Below, piece after piece: positions 51,721 through 63,439 of a stretch of 64,000 nt of DNA (position 1 is the stretch's first letter; every line of letters begins with the position of its first letter). A model generated the notes under the pieces. That model saw nothing but the letters and a program-made list of their open reading frames with translations. It was not told the DNA's origin and made no database searches. The position numbers and the translations under genes were made by a program. Source of the DNA: Polydactylus sextarius (lineage: Eukaryota; Chordata; Actinopteri; Polynemidae); contig CM028927.1 in assembly GCA_016801845.1 (NCBI GenBank), positions 11,620,001 through 11,684,000 on the forward strand, given 5' to 3'.

Positions 51721-51776
51721 TCCGCACACGCACACACACACACACGCACACACACACTCACACACGCAAACACTCA
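51721..51776 (+). repeat. (CA)n-rich microsatellite in the tshz promoter region
   Basis: Interrupted CA repeat with CG and CT interruptions, just upstream of the presumed 5' leader. Frames on either strand here are held open by the repeat and are not genes. Confidence 0.8.
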
Positions 51777-51879
51777 CTTGACTGATTGACACACACCCAA
51801 GCTCGAATAACGTGTCACTCTTTTCCTCTCTCCTTTTTTTCCTCCATGATTTTTCTTTTATTTCCTCCCCTTCTCCAAA

Positions 51880-52600
51880 AAAAAAAAAAAAAAAAGACTG
51901 TAGCCGAGGTTGGATACCGGAGCTGGCACCTTGGACGGACGGACGGAGAGAGAGGAGAAAACACCACACAGCGCAGTTTTTTGGGGACTCATCTCCACCG
52001 CCGAGTCAGTTCAAACGCGAAGACGAGGAGCTCCGTCTTTCTTCACGCCTGCTGCTCAACAGAGGTATGAAATAGTCCAGTGAAGGGGTGTAAACCGTCT
52101 TTTGATGGAAACGCGGCGAGAGGCTGAGGCAGCTGTCCATATCCCTCCTCGGTAGACCGAGATCCGCACGGATCCGCTTTTTCAACCAGTTTTCCACCGA
52201 CTCAGCCCTGCGATGAGTTTGTGAAGTTAACGGACGAGCCCGTTTAGCTCTAAATTATCTCTCACCTTTTTATATTTTGGTTTATTTTACATTCTCACCG
52301 GACGCACCGATTATATACATATATATGTATATGATTCTTTTAATGACAAGAGACGCGTAGAGATTAAACCTCTACTTGCATCGTCTGATTTTCAAGAAAT
52401 AATAATTTAAAAAAACAACAAAAAAAGAGACTACTTCTTCACCCTGCGAGGGATCTACACTCCGATTCTCTCATCCTGCTGAAGAACTGAGGAGACGCTA
52501 CTGGCTTTGATTTCCTCCCGTGTTGCACCGGTTTCCTCTCCAAGCTCGTCCGCTATTTTGATCTCTGCATGAAAAGTCAAGCGGAAAGTCTTGCAGCAGC
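51880..52600 (+). promoter_or_regulatory. Probable 5' leader (5' UTR) of the tshz gene, with several upstream ORFs
   Basis: This is the GC-richer stretch directly before the tshz start codon. It has many CpGs and a (GGAC)n run at 51933-51946. There is no convincing TATA box at a usable distance, so initiation is probably dispersed; the exact start site cannot be read from the sequence. If unspliced, the leader holds four short upstream ORFs: 52066-52074, 52105-52155, 52213-52224 and 52325-52360. A fifth ATG at 52569 opens a frame overlapping the main start. A weak donor-like site (CAGAG|GTATGA, near 52065) could mark an alternative leader exon. A 20-bp perfect AT palindrome lies at 52313-52332. 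The leader assignment is inferred from position and composition. Confidence 0.5.
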
Positions 52601-52640
52601 ATGCCGAGGAGAAAGCAGCAAGCGCCGCGGCGATCAGCAG
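52569..52640 (+). other. Upstream ORF overlapping the tshz start codon
   Basis: An ATG 32 bases before the main start opens a different frame and runs 24 full codons to the splice donor, crossing the real ATG. It would continue into exon 2 in that frame, which is not visible here. Its start context is weak (T at -3, A at +4), while the main ATG has A at -3. Ribosomes could therefore reach the main start by leaky scanning, and the overlap would lower tshz output. A regulatory role is inference; the overlap itself is plain in the sequence. Confidence 0.5.
52601..52640 (+). CDS. tshz: Teashirt zinc-finger transcription factor, first coding exon (partial gene)
   Basis: Seen: the ATG at 52601 opens 13 codons reading MPRRKQQAPRRSA plus one extra base, followed by a textbook donor (CAG|GTAAGC, intron from 52641). 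Position -3 of the start is A, a good vertebrate initiation context. Known: MPRRKQQAP(R/K)R is the invariant start of TSHZ proteins, nuclear C2H2 zinc-finger/homeodomain repressors that pattern trunk, limb, kidney and brain. Their first coding exon stops after about 13 codons in phase 1, and one large exon carries the rest. Both features match here. Inference: the remaining roughly 1000 residues lie beyond the window. Ser-12/Ala-13 resemble TSHZ1 more than TSHZ3 (AA) or TSHZ2 (KRAAG), but the ~50 kb desert upstream and the missing zadh2 gene fit tshz2 or tshz3 better. The family call is firm; the paralogue is open. Confidence 0.88.
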
Positions 52641-52745
52641 GTAAGCCCCGGCTCTGCAAACAAACACCCCTCCATTAGAAACACGCACTTGATCCTCCCC
52701 ACCAACACCAACACCACCACGACCAACTACCACCTCCACCTCCTC

Positions 52746-52763
52746 CTGCTGCTGCTGCTGCTG
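52746..52763 (+). repeat. (CTG)6 triplet repeat in tshz intron 1
   Basis: Six CTG units about 105 bases after the exon 1 donor, downstream of CAC-rich sequence. Confidence 0.9.
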
Positions 52764-53537
52764 AACAAACAGGCAGAGATCTGCACACATGAAGACAAGT
52801 TTACACAGCAGCACATAGGCCTGATGCATGGAGACAATACACAAACCTCTCATAGACCACTCACTATCTGCCTTGATTTGAGTTTAACGTGCTGACTTCT
52901 GAGAGGGGGAGAAGAAGAAAAAAATCCAGCCAGCCCATATTAAGTTTATTCCCACTAATGTGGTGAGGCATGTTTGACTGGCAACGACATTGTTTCATTT
53001 ACGCAAGCGAGCGCTCCGGTGCCAAATGTGTCTTGTGTGAAATGATTGCGCGTAGCTGCACTTCAGTTTTTCAACGCTTTTTTTTTTCTTTTTTGAAAGA
53101 AAAAAGAAAGTAGAAGCTGATCTTTCACTAGGTTTGCCAGCATCCCAAGTTCTCCACAAAAAAATACAAAGCTCATCTTATCTGGTCTTTACAGGCTATC
53201 GTGTTTGATGTGTTGGTGCCAGTTTTTAAGAGAGAAGAAACAAAACAACAAAAAAAGAAAGAAAGAGGGACAGAGCGGCATATTTTCAGCTTGTGTTCCG
53301 CTCAGGGATTGCCATCCTTGATTTGATGCTTGATTGATCGCCTGTCATGCGACTTCCTTTGATCTATTCATTCCTGATAAACATCAGTAAATCATTCACC
53401 ATAGAGACACGCATGCGCCGGCCGCAGCAGCAGGACTCCCTCAAAGGATAACTTTTTGCCCCCGCCGAGGAGCAAAGAAAAGACAAATTGAAAGAAAAGT
53501 TCTCAAGCGGGATAAATACTTTGCGATTAATACCCAA

Positions 53538-53567
53538 GGGGGAGGGGGGGACAAGGAGAGGGTGGGG
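53538..53567 (+). other. G-rich tract, near-quadruplex
   Basis: G runs of 5, 7, 3 and 5 bases; one loop of 9 bases exceeds the usual limit, so quadruplex potential is moderate. Confidence 0.45.
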
Positions 53568-54849
53568 GAATGAGGAAGAGGAGGAGGTAGAGGAGGTGAG
53601 GGGTGCTGGGGCGTAGCGAGATCACAGGGAAGCATCTCATCGTGAAATAACCCTAAAACACCGAAGAGGTTAACTCTAATGGTCACTTCAAACTCTTGAC
53701 CTGACCTTTCAGGTCTTAGAAACAGGAAGTGTGTTGAAGCTGTCACACACGTGACACACACTGACGCAACATTAAAAAATGACATTATACTCATGTAGAA
53801 ACCACTTATGACTGTTATAATTAATAGGGTGTGGTGGTGGTGATGATGATGGTGGACCGTGATTTTTGTTTTTTTTTTTTTTTTTTTACAAAAAATCAAG
53901 TTTAGTGTCATGATTAACTCTCTAGGATCAAAAAATATTTATATATGTATTATACATATTTATAATAAAAAATATTTACTGGTAGAATGGGAAAAAACTG
54001 AGTATTCAAGTGTGTATGTGTGTTTTGGATGAAAGTTTGTTTTAAAAAAAGAAAGAAAGAAAAAGAAATCCTCTTGTGAATTATTAAAAAGTTACAGGCT
54101 AATTTTTACATGAAATAGAAAGTATTTCAACATAAGTAAATGTAACATTTATATTTGTATTTTTGAGAAAGCCTGTGCCACAACATTTTTTTTTTTTACA
54201 TTTTGACATTTTGTCAGGCCTTACACGTTACTGTTAAGTTGACCAGACATGAACTGCTGTGAGAGAGAATCGCATGTTTGCCTGAATCCATTTGATGTCC
54301 CTGGGAGATGTGTGTGATTGACATGCATTTCCAAATGACGGGGAAAAGAGGAACCTTTGAAGTTCATGCAGTAATGACCAAAGCCGAATAAAACAGCTGT
54401 AGAATGTTAAGCAGGCGGTGGAAATGTGAGGTTAAGCAGACTTAATCAAGGTTGTGACGGAAAGACTTTGAACTCGGTGGGGCTGTAATTTCTAATTGAC
54501 GCGAGGCTTTAGTGATGGATAGAGAGAAATGTGTTTGAAGAAAGGAGGCTGCACACTGGAAATGAATAGTGTCTGTTTCTACCTCTGCCACTGAATGTCG
54601 TTGAAAATCCACCAAAAAGAAAGTAAAGTCTTGTGTCCTCTGTTTTGCAGCCTCTTCTGGCCATTCAGCCGAGCTCTGAAGTGGCCCCATTACCACTCGG
54701 CTTTTGAATATTGATTTAATTGTCTGTTTTTGTGACAGAAACATAAATCACACGCAGTAATGGTCAGTCCTGACTTTCAAGACTTTATTTGTACATTATT
54801 TCCAGTGCTTGATGTATTGTCAGTCCAAAAAAACTTAAACACTGATACT

Positions 54850-54851
<2 letters not shown>

Positions 54852-54915
<64 letters not shown>
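54852..54915 (+). repeat. Compound (GT)n(GA)n microsatellite
   Basis: About 16 GT units followed by about 16 GA units. The 92-codon frame through it is an artefact of the repeat. Confidence 0.95.
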
Positions 54916-54918
<3 letters not shown>

Positions 54919-56268
54919 CTTCTTTTGTGAAATGGTGTACACACCTATAAACGCAAGCTATTTTTACAATGTATTACCAGACATTTCCACAACCCAGATT
55001 TGTCACTTTGGAGTTGCACTAAAACAAAATGTTGCATACGCTCCTCAGAGAGAGAGAGAGAGAGGAGGGGGGTTGTTTCAATGGCTCTTTGTATGCCATT
55101 TCAAATGGGCTCTGTTTCATCAGTCACAGTGATGATTTTAGACCCTGTAATGGCGCTGTACCCTATCTAGATTATGACCAGTGACAATACATCAGTGTTC
55201 TTTCATTTGGAACCACATTACTGCATCTGTTAGTTTTGGCAGTTGAGTTCAGTGCAGTGCTATTTGAGCAGCACAGGCTTTTGCTGCAGTCATTTGTCGT
55301 CATTTTCATTTTTCTTTTTCTTTTTTTTTTTTTTTTTGTCTTTCCTTTTGTAAGTGCAGTTGTTTTGAGGTATTTCTCGCAGGAGCTCAGGTAATTAATG
55401 GAAGGTAAACAATGCGGTAATATCAAGTAGCAGTAATCAAGACAAGAATGAAAATCTAGTAGGGACTGGGAAAAAAAATAAACCAGAATCTGAAAAGCAG
55501 CTTGAAGTTTTGCATCTCCTTTTCACTATTATAGATTTAAAATCAGACAGTTAGTTGATTAGCCTCCCAACAACAAATTGTATACATCATTTAACAAGCA
55601 AAATAAAGTGCTAAACATCATCTGTTTGTAGCTTCTCAGACCTGGAGATCTGGTGCTTGGTGTTGTTTGGCATTACTGTAAATGAAATGACTTCTAAACT
55701 GCTGGTACAACAAAACAAGTACTTTGAAGGCTTCTGCTGTGATAATTGCACAATATCACCTTTGTATCGAGTGGAAAGGGGCAGTAGAGAGTTTGACAGC
55801 TGAGTTTGTCAACTGTGGTAATCAAGGGTTTTCACTATGTGACCTTTGACCCTCAAGCATCTATTTTTATCACTGTTTAAAGTAAACTGTGCATTGTATC
55901 AAACTGTTTACATCAGCAGCATTATCTTGTTTAAATATGGCAACATACTGTACACATTACAGCTAGATAGCCAGTAATTAGTTTAATTAGTGGACTTGAG
56001 ATACTTTATGCAAAATATACAAAGAAGCCATAATTCTATATTTGCTTTGATACTGAGGTCACAGTCTTGATTGTTGTTAGAAAATTAATGGTATTGCGGC
56101 ATGTCTGGTCTCGCTTTTAGTTTACCAGCCACAATATCTTAAATCAAACACTGTCACTCTAAGTAATGAATCTGTCAACTAATCATTCAACACGTCAACA
56201 TGATTACAGGCTGACACTGTGTTAAATTTATTCCACAGAAGTTAAAAAGGTCTAGCTGCAAAAAAAGA

Positions 56269-56296
56269 ATATATATATATATATATATACATATAT
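56269..56296 (+). repeat. (TA)n microsatellite
   Basis: About 13 TA units with one C interruption. Confidence 0.9.
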
Positions 56297-56929
56297 CTTG
56301 TTTTTTTCTTCTCCTTATTCTGTACAACATTGAGTTTTTCACACCACAGTGAAAGATGTAGAGCAAACTGTTGTGTGTCCCATCTGCAGTGGGATGGACC
56401 AGGATACAGGTTTCTACTCTGACAGAATTAGTGCTGGACACAAACACACAGAGACAGTGACTTGCTGAGATACTGTCAAACGTGACCATGTGGAAATGTC
56501 TTCCTTCATACCTGAGGATAATAATTAGTCCTCTTTTGTCTTGCTCTCTTGATAGAAATGTTAGGGGAACTAGCTGGGTTCTTGCCACTCACACACTTGA
56601 TGCCACTAATTAAAAAGTTTAAACATAAATGAAGTGTCCGGGTTACGATCGGAGACTGTGGATGCTGTTCATTTCACTTGATTTACGTTACTTAGTGTCT
56701 CCTCGGTGCTACATTTTAATGACGTGTCTATAGCTTAGCACAACGCATGTTTAATTACAGCAGTCGGCAACGTTTGTCCAGACTGAAGCCACAATGGGCG
56801 ACACACTGATTCAGCAGTAGTGCCATGCGGTGTGAGTCTCTCTACTGACATCAGTGGCAGATTTCTTTTTTCTCTAAACAGATCCCACTTTACTGCTACT
56901 ATCACCACCTCATTGCAAAAGGAGTCTCT

Positions 56930-57160
56930 TAATTATGACTTGAGGGTTGGTGGGTGTGTGGATGGGTGGGTGGGGAGGGGGAGTTGAGCTTTCCTTCCTC
57001 CCGACGGCATCGTTAGCCGTGGTCCCTAATTATCCAGGTAGCTGATGGATCAGTGACAGGGCCCCACCGATTAATGCTGACAAATTCAGCAAGGTGTCAG
57101 GTCTGCAAGCTGCCTTGATATAATCAACTCGATGTTAGCCACTTCTCATATGCCCACCCC
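56930..57160. promoter_or_regulatory. Enhancer-like block in tshz intron 1
   Basis: Repeat-free after a G/T-rich run (56946-56984), with GTCCCTAATTATCC, CGATTAATGCTGAC and CTTGATATAATC words. The best intronic candidate by eye. Function inferred. Confidence 0.4.
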
Positions 57161-59989
57161 CAGTTGTTCCGGTGTAAACTCAACAGCAGAGGTTGCTTGC
57201 AGCGTGACGTGACAAATCGAAACGTGTAACTCGTATAGCCAACACTCTGCTGGACACCGACAGTCCTGTAACAACGTTATGAATGGTTGTAGTCTAAAGT
57301 GTGAATGATTAGTGTTTGAACCAGTATGTGAATACAGTGCGTCCAATAGAATCGAGTGTGACTGTGGCTTCCTGTGAGAGTGTGTGATAGCTTTTCTGAA
57401 TACTTACCTTTTCCCTCTGATCTTTCTGCTAACAGCTTTTGGTTTGTTTGACAGAACAGGAACAAAGTCCTCTAAGACGAGCAGCGTTAATACATTGTTG
57501 TTGCTTTTGCGTTGTATTTCGTCTGCAAGAAATTTCGCTCACGGCAGCTGTCAGCTATGAAGCCGGCACCGAAAAGACGACTATTAGAACCTTGTGTTAG
57601 TTTTATCGGGACGCTTCTGATAAAGTGTTTAATGACATTTGTCAGGAGTTGAAACTGCGCTCTGAGGGTAAAAAAAAAAAATGATTTGAAGTGAAAAGTA
57701 CAGATGAGAACAGAGGACGTCGGCTTGTTTATGCGTATGTATGTGACTGCATCACTGAGCAAGATGAGGAGTTAGTGCAGCTGTGTGTTTGTGTGTGTGA
57801 GTGTGTGTGTCTGAATGTGTATGAATGTGAAATATTGTGATCTGGTGATAAGGATCAGGAGTGTAAAGTGTCATTAACAGGTGACATTGACTGAAGGTGT
57901 CAGTGGATATATTTGCTATCCCACACTCCGCTACACCCATAGTTTCATTTGCATGTGTTGTCAGAGGTAGTAGGCCTTCAGGAAATCAAAGACACACACT
58001 AATGCGCACACTGCGCACAACTACGCTCTCTGTCCTCATCTTCGTGGAGGTTAAGTGACAAATGAAGATCGATGACTGCTCTTATGGAAAAGAGAGGGTT
58101 GAATTGAAAATATGTGGGAATTAGGCTCGCCAGCAGGGTGACGATGTAAAGGCATTCAGAGCTGCAGTCGTGAGGTAAAACTATCCCCGAGCTTAATGAG
58201 GTTCAGAGGAAGCAGGAAAACCTGGATTTTCACTCAAGCACGACACAAGGAGCTTTGACAAAGAAATGAACAGAACAAGGTCGTTTTCACAGTAATAAGA
58301 CTCACTAGCATCCTCAGTCTTAAATACATCCTGCACGTAGTTATTGTCTGATTTTCAGTAAGCCTGTTTTCTATTCACAAAAGATATCCTGGCTACAATT
58401 CAAAACAGCTGCAAAACAAAAGCTACAATGTACAGTGGGGATGTAGGATAATAACAGGAATAATAACAAGAATGAAATCATCCACATGGCTGTCCTTAAG
58501 GGGTTTAGGGCACCGGTTGCTAATTACTGTGAAACATACACAATGAACTGGCAGTTCAAGTTTTCCTGCTGATTGAGTAAAATAGCCATTTGGGGGAGTG
58601 AGAGCATAAGCGGGGATTATAAATGAAATTGTATTGGAGTAATTCAACCTTGAATCCAACTCAAATACACACAAAGCACATGTGGTTGTGTGTGTAGACG
58701 TAGATGCGATCAGGATGTAGGGATTTATCATTTATCTTTATCGTATCACTACATCTGTATTCTTCACGTGAGCAAACTGAGAGTTCCTGTTATTAGATAC
58801 AACTGAAAATATGCTGCTAAAGCCGCAGGTTTGGAATATTCTCACTGTCTCTGTTGGCTGTGGCAAAGCAGCAAAGAATTGTGGACAAACAGGCTCAGAA
58901 AGTGGGACAGCTGCATTCGCTTCTTCGCACAAACACTGGACTGAATTTCTCTAATAATTGCAGCAATTTAAGATGCAGACGAAGGGAATTAGGCAAAGTG
59001 TGAAGAGAGGAAAGAGAGAGGGAGAAATGGCAAGTGGTGATTTAAGGCAATAAGACGACGATGTCCAGGGTACACTCAGAGGTCAGTGTGTACTCAGGGG
59101 AGCCCCCGTCTCGACTGCTTCCACTATACGCTGTGTTTTGCTGTTTTCCCACACTGTTTCATTTTCTGCACAGCATAAATACTCATGTTTCAAGTTATCT
59201 ATTCCAGTGAGTGTATCTTTATGTATTGTGTGCGTCCTTGTGTGATTGATGCACTGTACACTAGACAGATGCTGTTATTGGAGAGACAGAGCAAGCCAGT
59301 GTTGGCCGCTGTGATCGAATTTGTCCAAAGCCAGAAGGACTCTTACAGATATTGGTTTCTGCATTTTGCTCCAGTGATCTAAGATATTACTGAGCCTTGT
59401 TTTTTTTTTTTTTTTTTTAAGTTCTGCACTTGATGTATTAGAAATTGCTACTGAGGCGGCGCCTGTTGCGGTAATCATGGTGATCAAGCTACAGATAAGA
59501 CTGGAGATACATGACCACCAGAGCAGGCACAGTGAGGCTTAAATTACTCTCACTACTCTCTTTTTATTGAATCTCTTGTTCTCTCTCATCACTGATACTC
59601 GAGTCAAGTGCTTAGTCAGTTTAGTTAAAACTGAAAAACTGCCTCTGATTCACAAACTAAACATTAAAAACATCAGCAGTGAAGTGAGTGACTTGCTGCT
59701 GGAGGCCGCTGCACCACCCGGCCTTGAAGGTGTGCTGCTACTGTTAACCAGGCTTGAACATCTGGGTTGAAGCAGGTTGGGTACGAGAGGGTGTGTGTGT
59801 GTGTGAGAGCGAGAGAGAGACGGGGAAAAAGACAACAGAGGGAGAGAAAGAGGGGCTGTGAAGAAAAGGTATTAAAAGTGACAGATGAACAGGACTTGGG
59901 TAGACGTTCTCCTGCAGCAGCTGTGACTGCTGCCATCCCTCTGACAGGTGTCAATTAAGAATTACTGCTGAAGCCCTGTAGTCATTTTT

Positions 59990-60220
59990 TCCTGCCCAGC
60001 TGTCTGCCTGTGCGCCTTTTTGAGAAATAACACTTTACCCTTGTCACTGCGTTAGCGCTTAGCTACAGTCGCCCTAGAAAATGAGTGCATGGCAGGCACA
60101 CTAATCGATAACCAGTGTATTAGCAATTATTTTGTCCATTGATTTACGGTGGGGCAGCGACTCCCACCGTGTTGTTATTAGCCACTGATTATATGTGCCT
60201 GTGCTCTGGTGCAGACATGC
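59990..60220. promoter_or_regulatory. Possible enhancer-like block in tshz intron 1
   Basis: Contains GTTAGCGCTTAGC, CTAATCGATAACC, TTAGCAATTATTTTG and GTTATTAGCC words in repeat-free sequence. Function inferred. Confidence 0.32.
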
Positions 60221-63200
60221 ACGCCAATACATACACTCGCTGTGCTGTTGCCAGGTAGGTATATTTTATACTTGTACGCTGAGTACACATGTAGGGAGAA
60301 AAAAACGTAACGAACAGTTCAGTGTAACCAATGTTTCACTCTCTATTTAGGAAGTTAAAAATTACTCAACGGTCATGTGACTTCGGGAAGATAAAATATG
60401 ATTTTATTCTCAGTCGTACCTCAAAATGAGACATTTTCTGAAGTAGAGCTCTGTTACTGACAGTGTGTGTATTTCATGCTCTTTAGTTTAAAAAATGGCA
60501 TGAAACCCCTTCGTTCTTGTACGCCACACTTCTCTTCACATTTTGGTTTCCCATAATTCCTTTGCAGCTGGACTCGGCCAAAACCTCTTGAATATGAGGA
60601 AACTCCTATCTGTCATCCCGTAGGTTAGTTTGCTCTGTCGTCTCTTCAGTAAAATTATATATAATATTGATGGCAACACCAGCCAGATCTGCAATAATTA
60701 GATTATTAATTCATTAGTAAATTGACAGAAAAAGAATAAGAAGCTACACTGATAATTAGACAATAATTTATGTCCATAATCCAAGAAAGGTGCCAATTTC
60801 CTCTTTGGTTTATCATTGCACATTAATAGATATTACAGTTTTTGAACATTTGTGTTAATATATTATGTATATAACACAATTATTAACAGATGCATAAGAA
60901 AAATGCTATAAGCTCTATTAATCAACAATAAAAACAATAATTACTGCCAGCTTTGCATTTACTTTTTCAGCTCTTTAGCTTACAGCTAACAGTTCCCATT
61001 GATGTCAAAGGGGAATGCTAACATGCTAACTGTAGCTGCCATTTTCTGTGAGACTTGAAACAATTGTCGGAGCTGTCTGCTGAAGAGAAATAAGTCATTT
61101 CAAGGGGCTAACTACTGCAGTACTGTTTGGCTCAGTGCTGTACCTCAGCAGAAATTCTATTTAAGTTTGAAAGGGAAAATGAAAACTTTATGATGGAACA
61201 TTGTATCAATTCTTCACGCCAAGCTGTGTAAAGCAATCATAAAAAAGCTGGAGGGTTACAAACAGAATTAGTGTTTTGTTAATTGAATTTTTTTAGACAT
61301 AATTGTTGGATTTGGACTTAATATGTATATACCTGATAACTGTACACTGTTAGTGTTGTGAATATAATCCCACTATAAACATCAGGAGAACATTAACATT
61401 AATTAAACACATGCAAACAAGGCTACAAGCAGCTACTGGTTAAGTTGCTTTTTTTTCCCTTCAAAGCTCTGTAGTCAGCTTTGGTTGTGCTGTATGTAGA
61501 GCATGTGGTGCTAAATCTGGCAAATGTCGGTGCTGTACATCATAACACTGCTTTTTTTTTTTTAGTACATGGTGACTGAGAAAAGCTGGCCTCAGCATAT
61601 CCAAATAGCAGTCGGTGCAAGTGGCTGAAAGTCAAGGGGTGGAAATTTTTATCCCCCAAGGAGTGTTTATTTAACTGATAAGGTGGGTTGAGAAGCAATG
61701 AATATCATTTTTTGGACACTAGTTTACTGCAGATAAGACCTCTGGGAATGGATACAGTTAACAGATGACATTTTGTCCTTGGGAGCGGACGCTGGGGAAG
61801 GTCATGCTGCAGCCTGGTGTAGTGCCACTGCCATCTCTCTTTTTCCTCCCCTCACCTCTTCATCTTTATCTCAACCTACTCCCTTTCTCTCTCTCATTCT
61901 CGTTGCAGTTTTTTTGGGGGGGATTACTGGCCCTCTCCCTCCCTCTCTCCCTCCTTCCAACCCCCTCCTCCCCCTGTAAGCCTTTTCTCATCTTCCTATC
62001 AGTCATCAATCTCTATCTTACTGACTCAATTCTCCTCTACCCTGCTCATATTTTCTTTCATCTTCCTCCCTGTCTCTAGCCCTCATCTATCGCTCTCTCA
62101 CCGGATGCTCAAGAGTCAGTGAACTGGTTACAAGAACATGAACTCGACATCTGAAAAGGAGAGCTTAATACTCTCCTCTCTCAGGCCCGCTGGCCTTGTT
62201 CTCATATATCAAGAACCTCTTTTTTTTTTCACCTTATTTTTCAATGGTCTGATTTCAATGACAACCTGCAGTCACACTTCTGACTTGTAAAAATCTTAAA
62301 GGTCACAGGGCAGTAAAGTCTTGTGTCCACTTCTTTGAAGTCTGAGCACATGACTGTCACATATTTTCCGAGAGCCATTCATGAAGCATGTTGCGCAGGA
62401 CAAGAATGAAAGCATATTTTGTTATTAAAAAGAAAACCCCAGAGACCACAGTTTGCTCGAGGTTAGACACAGCGATCACTTAACCCTGGTTGGTTTCAGT
62501 GGGCCACTTGATGGGCAGTTGAAAGGGGATATAATGTCTCGTGATCCCAGTCGATTCAACAACACCACATGCTACAACCCCCCCTCCTCCTAAAAAAGAA
62601 TTCCTCCCAAATCTTTCCCGAGCTGGCGCGTCGTCTCAGACAGTGACAGGGGGTATAAGCTCAGCTCTGTCCCTCCTAAGTCGTCTGTCTCGGAGAACAG
62701 CAGGCGGCCTCTTGTACACCCAAATGTCTCCTCTGTCAGTGTGTCTCTCTCGTCACTCTGTCATTCACATAGCAAACCAGCTGTCCGTCTGTCTGATTCA
62801 GTGGCTGGACGTCCACCTGAGCATCTGTTTCTGACTACCTGTCACTGTCTAGTGACCCGACTGTTGTCCTGTTTACTGTGATGTCTCTAGTCCATCTGCC
62901 TCTGGTCTCTCTCATCACCATTTGCATTTTGACATTGAATAATGTCACAATCTACATTAAACTTTGACGTAAATACAACAAAATGAGTCACGTAATGTGG
63001 AACGCTTCTGAGTACATTTACTATATGCTGCTCTTATGTCCTTTAACTGTTACTTATTTTTTTATATTTGACTCCATTGATAATATGTATAGCTGATCCA
63101 CTGATAGCTGTAGTTACAAGATACTGTAACTCCCCATAAAAGTTTCATTTTTACACTCAGGTTTAAGATATAACATTCAGCGTGGTGTCAGTGTTTATCT

Positions 63201-63388
63201 GAGTTCCCCTTTAAGATTTTTATATAAATGTTTACACAATTAGCTCTTGAAATATTATGTATTATTCAAGACTGAACATCCCAGAAGTCAATAAAGCAGT
63301 TACAATGAGTGTCACTCTAACCAGCTACAATATTAAAATGCTCTTTACACATTAGGTCTCGTCTACATGATGGTAATAATCCAGTAAT

Positions 63389-63391
<3 letters not shown>

Positions 63392-63438
<47 letters not shown>
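63392..63438 (+). repeat. (TA)n microsatellite
   Basis: About 23 TA units, the longest TA run in the window. Confidence 0.95.

Positions 63439-63439
<1 letters not shown>

Noticed and set aside
51288..51773. 161-codon minus-strand frame in the tshz promoter region
   Set aside because: Starts in the (GT)n strand of a microsatellite and runs through Cys- and Phe/Tyr/Leu-rich low-complexity sequence; composition artefact.
53441..53911. 156-codon minus-strand frame
   Set aside because: Contains poly-Lys, poly-His and Pro/Ser runs from simple repeats; no family match, and it lies in tshz intron 1.
61909..61975. Possible extra tshz exon between a strong acceptor (TTGCAG) and a donor (CTGTAAG)
   Set aside because: The intervening 67 bases are mostly pyrimidine simple sequence. 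Known TSHZ genes do not have a coding exon there, and such signals arise easily in CT-rich DNA.
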